Shown: positions 43,706 to 52,891 of the stretch, in pieces
Numbering within the stretch: position 1 is the first letter of the stretch
Layout of the letters: each line of letters opens with the position of its first letter
Source: JAVBTT01 sp031556035
GTDB lineage: Bacteria > Bacillota > Clostridia > Oscillospirales > UBA929
Direction: 5' to 3'
DNA length: 64,000 bases
NCBI GenBank assembly: GCA_031556035.1
Contig: JAVBTT010000011.1
Location: 1 to 64,000, forward strand
Notes under the pieces: generated by a model
The model's input: the letters and a program-made list of their open reading frames with translations, nothing else
Database searches by the model: none
What the model was told of the DNA's origin: nothing
Program-made: the position numbers and the translations under genes

Positions 43706-43724
43706 TATAATGAAACATGTTTCA
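43706..43724 (+). promoter_or_regulatory. Perfect -10 with overlapping palindromic operator
   Basis: TATAAT (43706-43711) overlaps TGAAACATGTTTCA (43711-43724), a perfect 14-bp palindrome at the likely transcription start. No good -35 is placed at 17 bp, as expected for an activator-dependent or alternative promoter. It is 250 bp upstream of the adhesin ATG. Confidence 0.5.
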
Positions 43725-43888
43725 CAAGACTCTTGCACGGCAATCGTTTGCCGGATGGGTAGGGCAAAAGGGTAGTATGCCGGTTGCCTGTATTTCGCGC
43801 TGGTCTGGTAAACAGACGAGGAATACTACCCTCGATTATTCTTAAAACCACCCTTAAAGGTAGTTGGATTTTATTTCGATCTCTATTA

Positions 43889-43953
43889 TAGTAAGGAAAC
43901 AATATTGGTAAACGGCGCATACAGTTCAATGAATGGTACGCCGAACCTTACTA
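43889..43953 (+). promoter_or_regulatory. Structured leader at the adhesin ribosome binding site
   Basis: TAGTAAGG (43889-43896) pairs perfectly with CCTTACTA (43946-43953), enclosing an inner stem CGGCG/CGCCG (43913-43917 with 43939-43943). The outer stem ends directly at GGGGAG, the ribosome binding site of the ATG at 43969. Translation could be controlled by stacking or opening of this structure. Confidence 0.55.
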
Positions 43954-43968
43954 GGGGAGTGTTCTTAA

Positions 43969-46900
43969 ATGACGAAATCCAATTTTTTCAAAAAGCTGGC
44001 GGCATATAGTCTTACGGCGCTTATCCTGCTTTCGCTGCTGCCAGTGGCGGCGCTCGCGGACAGCGTTGAGGTTCTGCGTCCGACAGCCACCGGCTATATC
44101 TACTACTATGACGGAGGAGGCCACACCCCCTCGGGCTCTATCAAAAACATTGTCGTGGGCGGGAGCGCTATTCCCATCGTGCAGTATCAGCTTGTAAACA
44201 GGACGCTTTCCTCCGACAAATTCCTGACATACTGCAGCGACTTTTCCTATAAACCCACAATCAGCGACGGAACGGCGCAGAAATACCTTTACAGCCGCGT
44301 TCCGATCGAGAGTATAAGCGAGCACGGAAACTACTTTGTCATCCCCCAGGGATCTTCTCTGGAGGAGGTCACCGCGAAGCTCAGGGAGATTTTGATGAAC
44401 TCCGACCTGTGGCTGAAGGATTTGGAGGATATGCGGGCGGCCTCAGGCATTCCGTCTTTGACAAAGGATCAGGCGATCGCCGCCACCCAGATCGCAATCT
44501 GGCAGCTTGTCAACGGCACGGTTGTGGACAACGGCGGCGCTATGAACGACGCGAACGTCAAGGCCTATCTGAATTACCTGAATAGTCTGGACGGCGTCGC
44601 CCCCGATGAAATGGCCAGAATCGACCTGACACAGGCTAGCAAGAGCATTTCTGGCGGCAATTACTCCACTGAGCTTACATACGACATCGTCGGGCACGGA
44701 GTCGATCCGGCCAAGATTTCAAACAATGTCATTGTTGAAGCCGCCTACACTCTGTCGGGCGGGCAGCCGGTCTCCATCACGCCCGCCGTTGACGGCAAAA
44801 AGCTCACCTTTACAAACATCCCGCTCGGCGCGAAGCTGGACGTCAAGCTGACGACGACCCAGACGGACGTGACAAGCGTCTATCTTTTCGTGCCCCAGGG
44901 CGGCCGCGCGTCCTCACAGACGCTGGTATCGGTTATAAACGACACAGTTGATTTGAGCTCAAAAATCTCCGTCGACTCCCCCAGCGGTCTCACCTCGCTT
45001 ACCGTATACAAGGACTGGAAAAACGGATCTGAGAACGGCTTTGTGCTGCCCGGCGCGGTCGTAAGCGGCGACACCTGCAGCTTCACCGTCTCATATCAGT
45101 CCGGAGGCTTTGCCGGGCGCGAGGTCGCCAGCTTTTCGATCACCGGCAACGGATCATATAAGACGGCTGACCTGTTTGAAAAGGGCGTCGTATACAAAAT
45201 CGAGGAGACCTCGGTTAACGGCGTTGCCCCCTCTCCGGCGAAGATCAAATACTTTACCGTAATTGAGGAGAGCAAGACCCTTAAAATCGTCTGGACCGAT
45301 GAAAATGGAACCGCGCTGAACAATCAGAGCTCGGCCTCGCGCTTTGTAAACGTTAAGAACCTGATAACCGGCACGGCGTCTGTCACAAAGTCCGTGCCGA
45401 ACGCCTCCGTGAGGCCCGCGAGCGAAAAGGACACAGCATTTACGTTCGAGGTCAAATGGACTGACGCGGGCAAAGCGCCGGCGCTCTATAAGAACGAGGG
45501 TTACACTCTTAAAAAAGCCGATAATTCCACCGAACCCGGAACAACCGACGGCAACGGCCGCTTTACGCTGAAGTCCGGTGAGACCGCTGTATTCTCAGGC
45601 ATCCCGGCCGGCACTTCGCTGAGCGTCCAGGAGCTTGACCTAAGCAATATATCGGATCGCTATGCCCTGGACACCGCCAAGTACGACCTTGCCATACCGG
45701 AAACCGGCGGTGAGGTTTCAAAAACGGTAACCAACACCTATAAGACCGGCAGACTGACACTGGAAAAGATATTCGGAACCGGCAGTGACCTGGGATGGGA
45801 CGCCTTCCCCGATGGCATAGTCTTCACGGTAACCGGACCCAACAGCTTCAGCACCCAGGTAACTCTGACAAAGGCCAATCCGTCCAAGACGCTTGAGAAT
45901 CTCCCGGTCGGAAATTACGAGGTCGTCGAGGCCGCCTACAAGCAGGGCTACACCCTTGTGGCCTCAACGGTCGGGGAGAACCCGTCCGTGACATACGGCG
46001 GTGACTCCGCGTGCTCCTTTACCAACACCTACACAAAGACCAAGGGCTCACTGACGATAACAAAGGTGCCCGACGCGAAAAACGACCTCACAGCCGAGCA
46101 AAAATCCGCGGTCGCTGCTAAGTCCTTCACCTTCAGAATTGTGAACGGGAGCGGCGCCCGCGTGAACGACATAAGCGGCGTCCAGGTCGCGGACGTGGTG
46201 CTGAGCTCCGGCAACGGCTACACCCATACAATAGGCAACCTTGAACCCGGCACATACAAGGTCATTGAGCTGGTGAACGGTACCGAGCTTGATGGCGTAA
46301 ACCACAGCGTCACGATAAGCGGCGTCTCCGGAGCAGTCGCGCAGTCGGCGCTGAACGGCAACACCGGATGGGTTTCCGGCGAGCTGGCTGTTCCAAACAG
46401 CGCGACACCGGCGTCCGTCACCTTCACCAACACCTACTCCAAGCAGTCCGGCTCGCTGATTGTAACAAAGGCCGTCACCGGAGACCTTTCGACATCAAAT
46501 GTCGGCAAGAGCTTCGTCCTTGACATCACCGGCCCCGGCGGCTACAGCGCGGTGGTCACACTGCCGAATAACAACAGCTGGTCCGAGACACTGAGCGGCC
46601 TGACCCCCGGCGTATACACCGTAACCGAGAGAACGGGAGAAGGAAACAGCCTTATCAGCGTGACAAACTACACGGTGGAGGTCTCCTACTCCACGGCAGG
46701 CGGCAGCATTACAGTTCCCAACAGCGGCACGCCTGTCACCGAGACCGTCACCAATAAATACACCCGGCAAAAGGGCGGAATTAAATTTGGCAAGACCGTG
46801 TCCGGCGCGGACGCGTCCGGAGCCCCCGCCTATTTAAAAACCGACACCTTTACCTTCACCGTGACGGTGGGTGGAAGCAACTACAGCGGCGACTACTACC

Positions 46901-49900
46901 TCAACGCCAGCGCCACCGCCAGCAACACTAAGAACGGCCAAATCACGCTAAAGCACGGCGATACCGTTGAGATAAAGAACCTCCCGGCGGGCGCGATCGT
47001 TGTTGTCACCGAGAGCGCCAGCGGCTTCTACGCGCTGGACAGCGTGACGGTCACCGCCGGAACCCCGGACAAGGCAAACCGCAAGGCAACGATGACCGTC
47101 TCTAACGACGGCGGCGTTCCCGCCGCGCAGTTCACCAACAGCCTGAAGAGCTTTGAGCTGGAGCTGGGCAAAAAGGTCACGGGCGCTCTGGCGTGGAACA
47201 CGACCAACTTCCCGGACGGCTTCACCCTCACGATAGTCGGCCCGTCCGGATGGATGGAAGGCCTGAGCGTCAGCGGCCTGACAAAGACGAACGACACCAC
47301 AGCAACGCTGAAGCTGACGTCGATCGCCACGGTCAAGCTCTCTGGCATCCCGGCAGGTAAATACTCGGTCACTGAGGCCGTGATTGAAAAAACCGGCTAC
47401 ACCCGCACCACCACCTATGTGGTCGGCGCCGGCGGCTCCCAGTCCGGCAACCGTTATCCCTCCAGCGGGACGGTTGACCTGAGCTCCAACACGAAGGTCG
47501 TCTTCACCAACGACTACGCCCTTATCACCAAGGGACTTACGATAACCAAAAAAGTGGACGGCAAGGGAGGCCCCACGACCGGAACCTTCAGCTTCACCGT
47601 CAAGCTCTCTCCCGCGCTCGACAGCGCGCTGCTGACTGAGCTGAACAAAATCTCCGGAGTCACCGCCGCGCAGGGAACCGGCACCGACGCGGGCAAGACT
47701 ATTGTCACCTTCAATCTGTCAAACGGCAGCACGGTCACCCTGCCGAACCTCCCGTACGGCACCGCGTACGAGATAATTGAGACACCGGACGCCAGCTATG
47801 ACATAGACCTGAACGGCTCATCGTCCCTGACCGGAACCGTCACTGGAAGCTCAATCACGGTGACTGTCAAAAACAACCGCAAGACGACCGGCAGACTCAG
47901 CGTGACAAAAACCGTTACCGGAGACGGGGCCGACCAGAACGATCAGTTTGTGTTCGTCATAAAGGTCAACGGAGCAGTCTGGGCCAACAAGTCCTATACC
48001 GTTAACGCCAGCCCCGCCACCGGCAGCACCAACAGCAGCGGCGAATTCTCACTCAAACACGGCCAGACCGCGACCTTCGCCGACCTGCCTCTGGGCGCGA
48101 GCTACGAGGTATATGAGAAATCGGGCGTCGCGCCGAACCAGTACTACACGGCAGGCTGGACCTCGGCCTCCGGCACGATAACGACAAATACGGCGGCGAG
48201 CTGCGTCAATACCCGCAGCACAACCAAGCTCAGCGTCAGCAAGATACTGGACGGCACCGCCAAAGCTGAGTTCGCCGATACGGCTTTCACCTTCACGCTG
48301 ACCTGCGGCGGGCAGCCCGTAGCCAATCAGGCGTTCACCGGCAGCACGCTCGATACCCAGACCGACGCAAACGGCAGCTTCCGTCTCAAGGGCGGGGAGA
48401 CTGCAGTCTTCACAGTTCTGCCGGCCGGCAGCTACACAGTTACTGAAACGGCGGTTACAGTCGGCTCGAACATATCCCACAAGCCGCCTGAGGCGCAGAC
48501 ACAGTCTGTCACGGGCAGCGGCTACACCTTCTCCTTTACCAATGTCTTCAACTACAAAACCGGCTCACTGACCGTCACAAAGACAGTGGATCAGAACCTT
48601 CCCGGCTGGTATCCGGCGGTTCCGGCGAGCAAGGAATTCACATTCACTCTCTACTACCGCGCCAACGACCAGGCCGCCTGGGCCACGGTCGCGAGCCACA
48701 GCGCGGCTGGCTCCGCCTCGACGGATGCCAGCGGCCAGTTCAAGCTGACACATGGTCAGAGCGCCGCGTTCACCGGCCTGAAGTACGGGCAGTACTATGT
48801 GTCTGAGGCGGACGCCTCGGTCGCCGGATACGCCTGGACGGTCTCGGGAGTCGGGATAGTGAATCTCAAGGATGTCACATACAGCGCAAATACAATACGG
48901 GTTACAAACGTCTACGCGCTTTCACTCGGCGAGCTGACAGTTTCCAAGGCCCTCAATATGCCCGCCGGGGACAGCAGCGCGGCGAACAAGGAGTTCACAT
49001 TTACGTTGTACTACAGCGCCGACAACAGCGCCCCGTGGACACCCGTCGCCAACCACAAGACCTTCACCGACGCCAACGGGCAGTTCAAGCTCGAGGGCAA
49101 CACCTCGGTCAAAATTGACGGGCTGCCTTACGGCTATTACAAGGCCGTCGAAAGCGGCTACGGCATGAACGGATATGTACGTGTCGAGGGCGAAGGCGGC
49201 GTCGAGGGCGTCTCGAACGTGTCCGCGACGGCAGGCGGCATAAGCATTACAAACACCTACAGCCGCGTCAAGGGCAGCCTGACTGTATCCAAGGCCATAG
49301 GCAAGGGCAACGAGCTGACGCTTGACACTTGGAGCTACAGTTTCCTGATCACCGGCCCTTCCGACTGGAACGGCGCTCATGACGCTGGAACTCTCGCCTC
49401 CAACCCGGACGGGGCGGGCTATCTGCTCACCCTGACGAATCTAAACCCCTCCGAGTCACTGACCGGTCTCCCCGGCGGGACATACACAGTCAAGGAGCTC
49501 GGCGCGGGCACCAATGAATACTCGCTGGCCATAGCGGCCAACGGCTCAACGGGCGACAGCTGCACGGTGGCCGTGGGCGGCGAGACGGCGGGAGAGGCCT
49601 CCTTCGTCAACACATACACCCGCAAGACGGGCAGCCTCTCGCTCAGCAAGGAGCTCAGCGGCATTGACTGGAACAGCCTTGGCAACGCTAAATTCACCTT
49701 CCAGCTGGAAGGCCCCGAGGGATGGACCGGCGGGGACAACGGCGGCAATGTCAAAACGATTGAGCTGAGCAGCGGGCTCACAGGCACGTCAATCAATCTG
49801 CCGACCGGAATCTACAAGCTCCGCGAGAGCGCCGAGGGCGCGGTCAGCAAATACAGCTATCTCGGCAGGTCCTACACACTGGGCGGAGCATCCGCCACCC

Positions 49901-52818
49901 CTGACGAAAACGGCTGGATTACCCTCAACATCGACGAGGACGGAGCCAACCTCCAGGTCGTCTGCACGAACGAGTACAAGAAGGACGGCGCCCAGCTCAG
50001 AGTCACGAAGCTGACCGAGGGCTACACCGAGGCGGACGCGGAGTTTGTATTCGAGATTAGCGCCAGCAACAGCTCCATCAGATTCCCCAAAAACATAAAA
50101 ATCCTCACCCCCGGCGTCGAAGAGCCCGCAGAGTTCATAATCGGCGAGAACGGGCGCTTTATCCTCAAGTCCGGCCAGACGGCGCTGTTTGAGGGGCTTG
50201 ACCCGGATGAGACCTATACCGTGACCGAGATTTTAGGCGCGGGCAACGTCTTTGAGCTCAAGTCGGCGACAGGGCAGCGCTTTGAGGTCGACGCAAGCGG
50301 CAACATAATCGGAGACTTGTCCGACCTGACAAACGAAGCCGATGGCCTGACCTTTGAGGCCCTGATGGCCTCCAAGAACCCTGATACCGAGACCTTCCCC
50401 GCAATGGCCTACACATATACAAACACCCGGCTGACCGGCGGCCTGGAGCTTGACAAGGCTCTCGCCGGACCGGAAACCGGAGAGGTGTTCGACATCTATG
50501 TCACCTTTGACCGCGGCGCCTTGGACGACTTCCCGGGCCTGGCCGTATCAGCGAACGGAGAGATCGACACGGTAGGCAACCGAGTGATTCTGCACCTGAA
50601 GGCAGGGGATTCCGCAAGCGTTACAGGCATCCCGGCCGGCGTTAAGTACTTCATCTCCGAGAAAAACGACAAGCTCATCTACGACGTTGATATTAGCCTC
50701 GATACCGACACGATCCCCGCCGGGGATTCGGCGGCCTGCACGGTCACCAACACCCGCAAATACGGCAGCATCAGCATTTCCAAGCTGGTGGTCGCGTCCA
50801 TGGACGTCGAAATAAACTCTGACGAGTACTTCCCAGTGCGCGTCACCTTCGCCTCCGGCACCGACGATATCAGCGGCTATGTCGACGAAAACGGCGAAAG
50901 CGAGTTCTTCCAGGTGGTGGGCAACCCGCACAAAATAACGGGAGCGGACGGCAAGGTAATCATTGATTTGAGCATGAACCACGGCGCGTATGTGGAAATC
51001 AACAAGATACCGACCGGCCTGACCTATGAGCTCGAGGAGCTGCTCAATGACGAGCAAAAAGACCGTTACACCCCGCTGATCAAAGGCGCGGACGGCAGCG
51101 TCGACCCGGCGGTGTTCACCTCCGGCAAGGAACTGGCGGATACGGACATCGTCACGATCTACAACTACGACATCCCCCGCAACAGCCTGGTCATATCAAA
51201 GGATGTGAGCGCAAGCCTCGGAAGCCCCTACCTGAACGAAAAATTTGGCTTCACCCTCAAGCTGTTCAGCGCCGGGGAGGGCTACGCGGACTATAAAATG
51301 CAGGTTCAGGAAAAGCTGGATCAGGTCATACAGCTTCTCAAGGATAAAAGGGAAGCCCTGCCCTCGCTGGGAACGGACGTTGAAAACGCCTGGAACGAAG
51401 GCCTTGAGGCCGCTTACAACGAGGCGCTGGCCGTGCTCCGGCTGGTTGTCGACGAAAACGGCGATCCCTCGCAAGCCCTGCTGAGCGAGGCCACCGAATA
51501 CGCTCTGGCAAACGTCACCGACATGATCACCACCACCGAGCACAGCGACGGCGGCGAAACCGAAGAGCCTGACGATCCCGAAGCCCCCGTCTGCGATGTA
51601 TGCGGCCAGCTGCACCTGATCAGGGACCCCGCTGCGCTTCAGGCGGCGATTGACACTTATGTAAACGACACCATCAGCGCCGCTCAGAGCGGGTTTGACG
51701 CCGACCAGCGCGTCATAGACTACGGCAGCCACCAGAGACTGGCCGCTCAGCTCGCAAAGCTCGAAAGCGAGATTGCCAACCTTGAAAAGATTGAAAAGCT
51801 GCTCAGGGCCGGTAAAAACGTCAGCTTTGACGGTGACTTCAACTACCAGACCGACAGCGAAGACCTTCAGGCTCTGCCCTTCGACGGGGACATCTCCGGC
51901 AAGGTATCAGCTCTTGACGCCGACAACAACCCGCTCACCCTCGCCGACGTCTCCTTTGAGAAGACCGGCGACGGAACCTACACCTTCAAGCTCTCAAAGG
52001 GCCAGCAGCTTATCGTAGCCGATCTGCCCCAGGGGACGCTGTACGAGCTGGTTGAGGACGACGTGCCGCAAGGCTACGAGGCGTTCGAAGGCAGCAAGAT
52101 CAAGGTCGGAGACCTGGATGAGATCGACGGGCCCGAGGCAAGTGGCATAATCTCTGCGGACGCCGACAGCGGGATTGTTTTCATCAGGTACACCAACATA
52201 TTTGAGACCCTCAAGGGCGAGCTGTCCGTCACCAAGAAATGGCCCGGCGAGAACGCCGACAACATGCAGGCGGTCAAGGTCTACCTCGTGATTGACGGGA
52301 CGAAAACTGATCGTTTCATAACACTGAGCATGGACAACAGCTGGACCGACAGCTTCAAGGACTTGGAGTTCGGGCACAAATACAGCGTCTCCGAGGATGT
52401 CCCCGCAAACTTCAACGTCAGCTACAGCTCCACCGGCATTGATATCAACTACAACAGCCGGAGCGGAAGTATTGATGTAAGCAACACCAGAAAGCCGAAG
52501 GAAGAAGACCCCAAGGATCCTAAGGATCCTAAAGACCCCAAAGACCCCGAGGACCCCGAAGAGGTAATCCCTCCCCCAGACGACAGCCCCAATCCGCCGG
52601 ATGAGGAAGCCCCCGAACCCGACGTTCCCCTTGGCCCTCCCCCCGCCACAATCCCGGAAGAGCCCGAGCTCCCGGAGGTGGATGTTCCGGAAACCGAGGT
52701 TCCTCTCGACAACCTCCCCTACACCGGCGGCTTCAATTTCGGCTTCTTCGGCTTCATAGGCGCCGGACTTGCCGGACTGGGTCTCCTGCTGGGAATAAAA
52801 AAGAAAGATGAGCAATAA
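43969..52818 (+). CDS. Giant LPxTG-anchored thioester adhesin with SpaA/Cna-B repeats
   Basis: 2949 residues. The signal peptide ends near residue 30. A thioester domain (about 35-215) has Cys89 (TYCSDF) and Gln174 (ATQIAIWQL), the pair that forms an internal Cys-Gln thioester able to bond host amines. After a beta domain come about 19 SpaA/Cna-B/DUF5979-like repeats (to about 2835), each starting like GSLTVTKTV and ending in a TNTY-type strand; such domains usually carry Lys-Asn isopeptide bonds. One repeat near the C-terminus contains a helical insert of about 190 residues. A DPKDPKDPKD spacer, Pro-rich wall-spanning region and LPYTG (2916-2920), a hydrophobic helix and KKKDEQ complete a sortase signal. 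No sortase gene is in the window. Confidence 0.9.
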   Translation: MTKSNFFKKLAAYSLTALILLSLLPVAALADSVEVLRPTATGYIYYYDGGGHTPSGSIKNIVVGGSAIPIVQYQLVNRTLSSDKFLTYCSDFSYKPTISDGTAQKYLYSRVPIESISEHGNYFVIPQGSSLEEVTAKLREILMNSDLWLKDLEDMRAASGIPSLTKDQAIAATQIAIWQLVNGTVVDNGGAMNDANVKAYLNYLNSLDGVAPDEMARIDLTQASKSISGGNYSTELTYDIVGHGVDPAKISNNVIVEAAYTLSGGQPVSITPAVDGKKLTFTNIPLGAKLDVKLTTTQTDVTSVYLFVPQGGRASSQTLVSVINDTVDLSSKISVDSPSGLTSLTVYKDWKNGSENGFVLPGAVVSGDTCSFTVSYQSGGFAGREVASFSITGNGSYKTADLFEKGVVYKIEETSVNGVAPSPAKIKYFTVIEESKTLKIVWTDENGTALNNQSSASRFVNVKNLITGTASVTKSVPNASVRPASEKDTAFTFEVKWTDAGKAPALYKNEGYTLKKADNSTEPGTTDGNGRFTLKSGETAVFSGIPAGTSLSVQELDLSNISDRYALDTAKYDLAIPETGGEVSKTVTNTYKTGRLTLEKIFGTGSDLGWDAFPDGIVFTVTGPNSFSTQVTLTKANPSKTLENLPVGNYEVVEAAYKQGYTLVASTVGENPSVTYGGDSACSFTNTYTKTKGSLTITKVPDAKNDLTAEQKSAVAAKSFTFRIVNGSGARVNDISGVQVADVVLSSGNGYTHTIGNLEPGTYKVIELVNGTELDGVNHSVTISGVSGAVAQSALNGNTGWVSGELAVPNSATPASVTFTNTYSKQSGSLIVTKAVTGDLSTSNVGKSFVLDITGPGGYSAVVTLPNNNSWSETLSGLTPGVYTVTERTGEGNSLISVTNYTVEVSYSTAGGSITVPNSGTPVTETVTNKYTRQKGGIKFGKTVSGADASGAPAYLKTDTFTFTVTVGGSNYSGDYYLNASATASNTKNGQITLKHGDTVEIKNLPAGAIVVVTESASGFYALDSVTVTAGTPDKANRKATMTVSNDGGVPAAQFTNSLKSFELELGKKVTGALAWNTTNFPDGFTLTIVGPSGWMEGLSVSGLTKTNDTTATLKLTSIATVKLSGIPAGKYSVTEAVIEKTGYTRTTTYVVGAGGSQSGNRYPSSGTVDLSSNTKVVFTNDYALITKGLTITKKVDGKGGPTTGTFSFTVKLSPALDSALLTELNKISGVTAAQGTGTDAGKTIVTFNLSNGSTVTLPNLPYGTAYEIIETPDASYDIDLNGSSSLTGTVTGSSITVTVKNNRKTTGRLSVTKTVTGDGADQNDQFVFVIKVNGAVWANKSYTVNASPATGSTNSSGEFSLKHGQTATFADLPLGASYEVYEKSGVAPNQYYTAGWTSASGTITTNTAASCVNTRSTTKLSVSKILDGTAKAEFADTAFTFTLTCGGQPVANQAFTGSTLDTQTDANGSFRLKGGETAVFTVLPAGSYTVTETAVTVGSNISHKPPEAQTQSVTGSGYTFSFTNVFNYKTGSLTVTKTVDQNLPGWYPAVPASKEFTFTLYYRANDQAAWATVASHSAAGSASTDASGQFKLTHGQSAAFTGLKYGQYYVSEADASVAGYAWTVSGVGIVNLKDVTYSANTIRVTNVYALSLGELTVSKALNMPAGDSSAANKEFTFTLYYSADNSAPWTPVANHKTFTDANGQFKLEGNTSVKIDGLPYGYYKAVESGYGMNGYVRVEGEGGVEGVSNVSATAGGISITNTYSRVKGSLTVSKAIGKGNELTLDTWSYSFLITGPSDWNGAHDAGTLASNPDGAGYLLTLTNLNPSESLTGLPGGTYTVKELGAGTNEYSLAIAANGSTGDSCTVAVGGETAGEASFVNTYTRKTGSLSLSKELSGIDWNSLGNAKFTFQLEGPEGWTGGDNGGNVKTIELSSGLTGTSINLPTGIYKLRESAEGAVSKYSYLGRSYTLGGASATPDENGWITLNIDEDGANLQVVCTNEYKKDGAQLRVTKLTEGYTEADAEFVFEISASNSSIRFPKNIKILTPGVEEPAEFIIGENGRFILKSGQTALFEGLDPDETYTVTEILGAGNVFELKSATGQRFEVDASGNIIGDLSDLTNEADGLTFEALMASKNPDTETFPAMAYTYTNTRLTGGLELDKALAGPETGEVFDIYVTFDRGALDDFPGLAVSANGEIDTVGNRVILHLKAGDSASVTGIPAGVKYFISEKNDKLIYDVDISLDTDTIPAGDSAACTVTNTRKYGSISISKLVVASMDVEINSDEYFPVRVTFASGTDDISGYVDENGESEFFQVVGNPHKITGADGKVIIDLSMNHGAYVEINKIPTGLTYELEELLNDEQKDRYTPLIKGADGSVDPAVFTSGKELADTDIVTIYNYDIPRNSLVISKDVSASLGSPYLNEKFGFTLKLFSAGEGYADYKMQVQEKLDQVIQLLKDKREALPSLGTDVENAWNEGLEAAYNEALAVLRLVVDENGDPSQALLSEATEYALANVTDMITTTEHSDGGETEEPDDPEAPVCDVCGQLHLIRDPAALQAAIDTYVNDTISAAQSGFDADQRVIDYGSHQRLAAQLAKLESEIANLEKIEKLLRAGKNVSFDGDFNYQTDSEDLQALPFDGDISGKVSALDADNNPLTLADVSFEKTGDGTYTFKLSKGQQLIVADLPQGTLYELVEDDVPQGYEAFEGSKIKVGDLDEIDGPEASGIISADADSGIVFIRYTNIFETLKGELSVTKKWPGENADNMQAVKVYLVIDGTKTDRFITLSMDNSWTDSFKDLEFGHKYSVSEDVPANFNVSYSSTGIDINYNSRSGSIDVSNTRKPKEEDPKDPKDPKDPKDPEDPEEVIPPPDDSPNPPDEEAPEPDVPLGPPPATIPEEPELPEVDVPETEVPLDNLPYTGGFNFGFFGFIGAGLAGLGLLLGIKKKDEQ

Positions 52819-52838
52819 AGTCAATATGGCAGAATGAT

Positions 52839-52875
52839 TACGGATGCCCCCGGCCTAAGGCCGGGGGCATCCGTA
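52839..52875. terminator. Bidirectional terminator between the adhesin and the aminomutase
   Basis: TACGGATGCCCCCGGCC and its exact complement form a 17-bp stem with a 3-nt loop, 20 bp after the adhesin stop and 16 bp before the convergent aminomutase stop. Confidence 0.8.
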
Positions 52876-52891
52876 CAATCTTTGGAAAAAA

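Larger units (their letters stand above)
43248..43968. other. Long regulatory intergenic region before the adhesin
   Basis: About 720 bp with no convincing gene. It holds an inverted repeat (43402-43458), a terminator-like hairpin (43594-43638), a -10/palindrome (43706-43724), a stem AGGGTAGTAT/ATACTACCCT near 43770-43840 and the leader hairpin at 43889-43953. A small RNA ending at the hairpin is possible. Confidence 0.5.

Noticed and set aside
43711..43724. parS-like site (TGTTTCAC/GTGAAACA halves)
   Set aside because: The half sites are in the reverse order of a parS site and only one TGTTTCAC is present; no parAB genes nearby.
43711..43724. CcpA cre box
   Set aside because: The outer arms fit, but the central CG required by the consensus is AT here.
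43660..43860. Cyclic di-GMP (GEMM) or other known riboswitch before the adhesin
   Set aside because: A GGGCAAA string is present, but the conserved core and tetraloop receptor arrangement of the known class could not be found.
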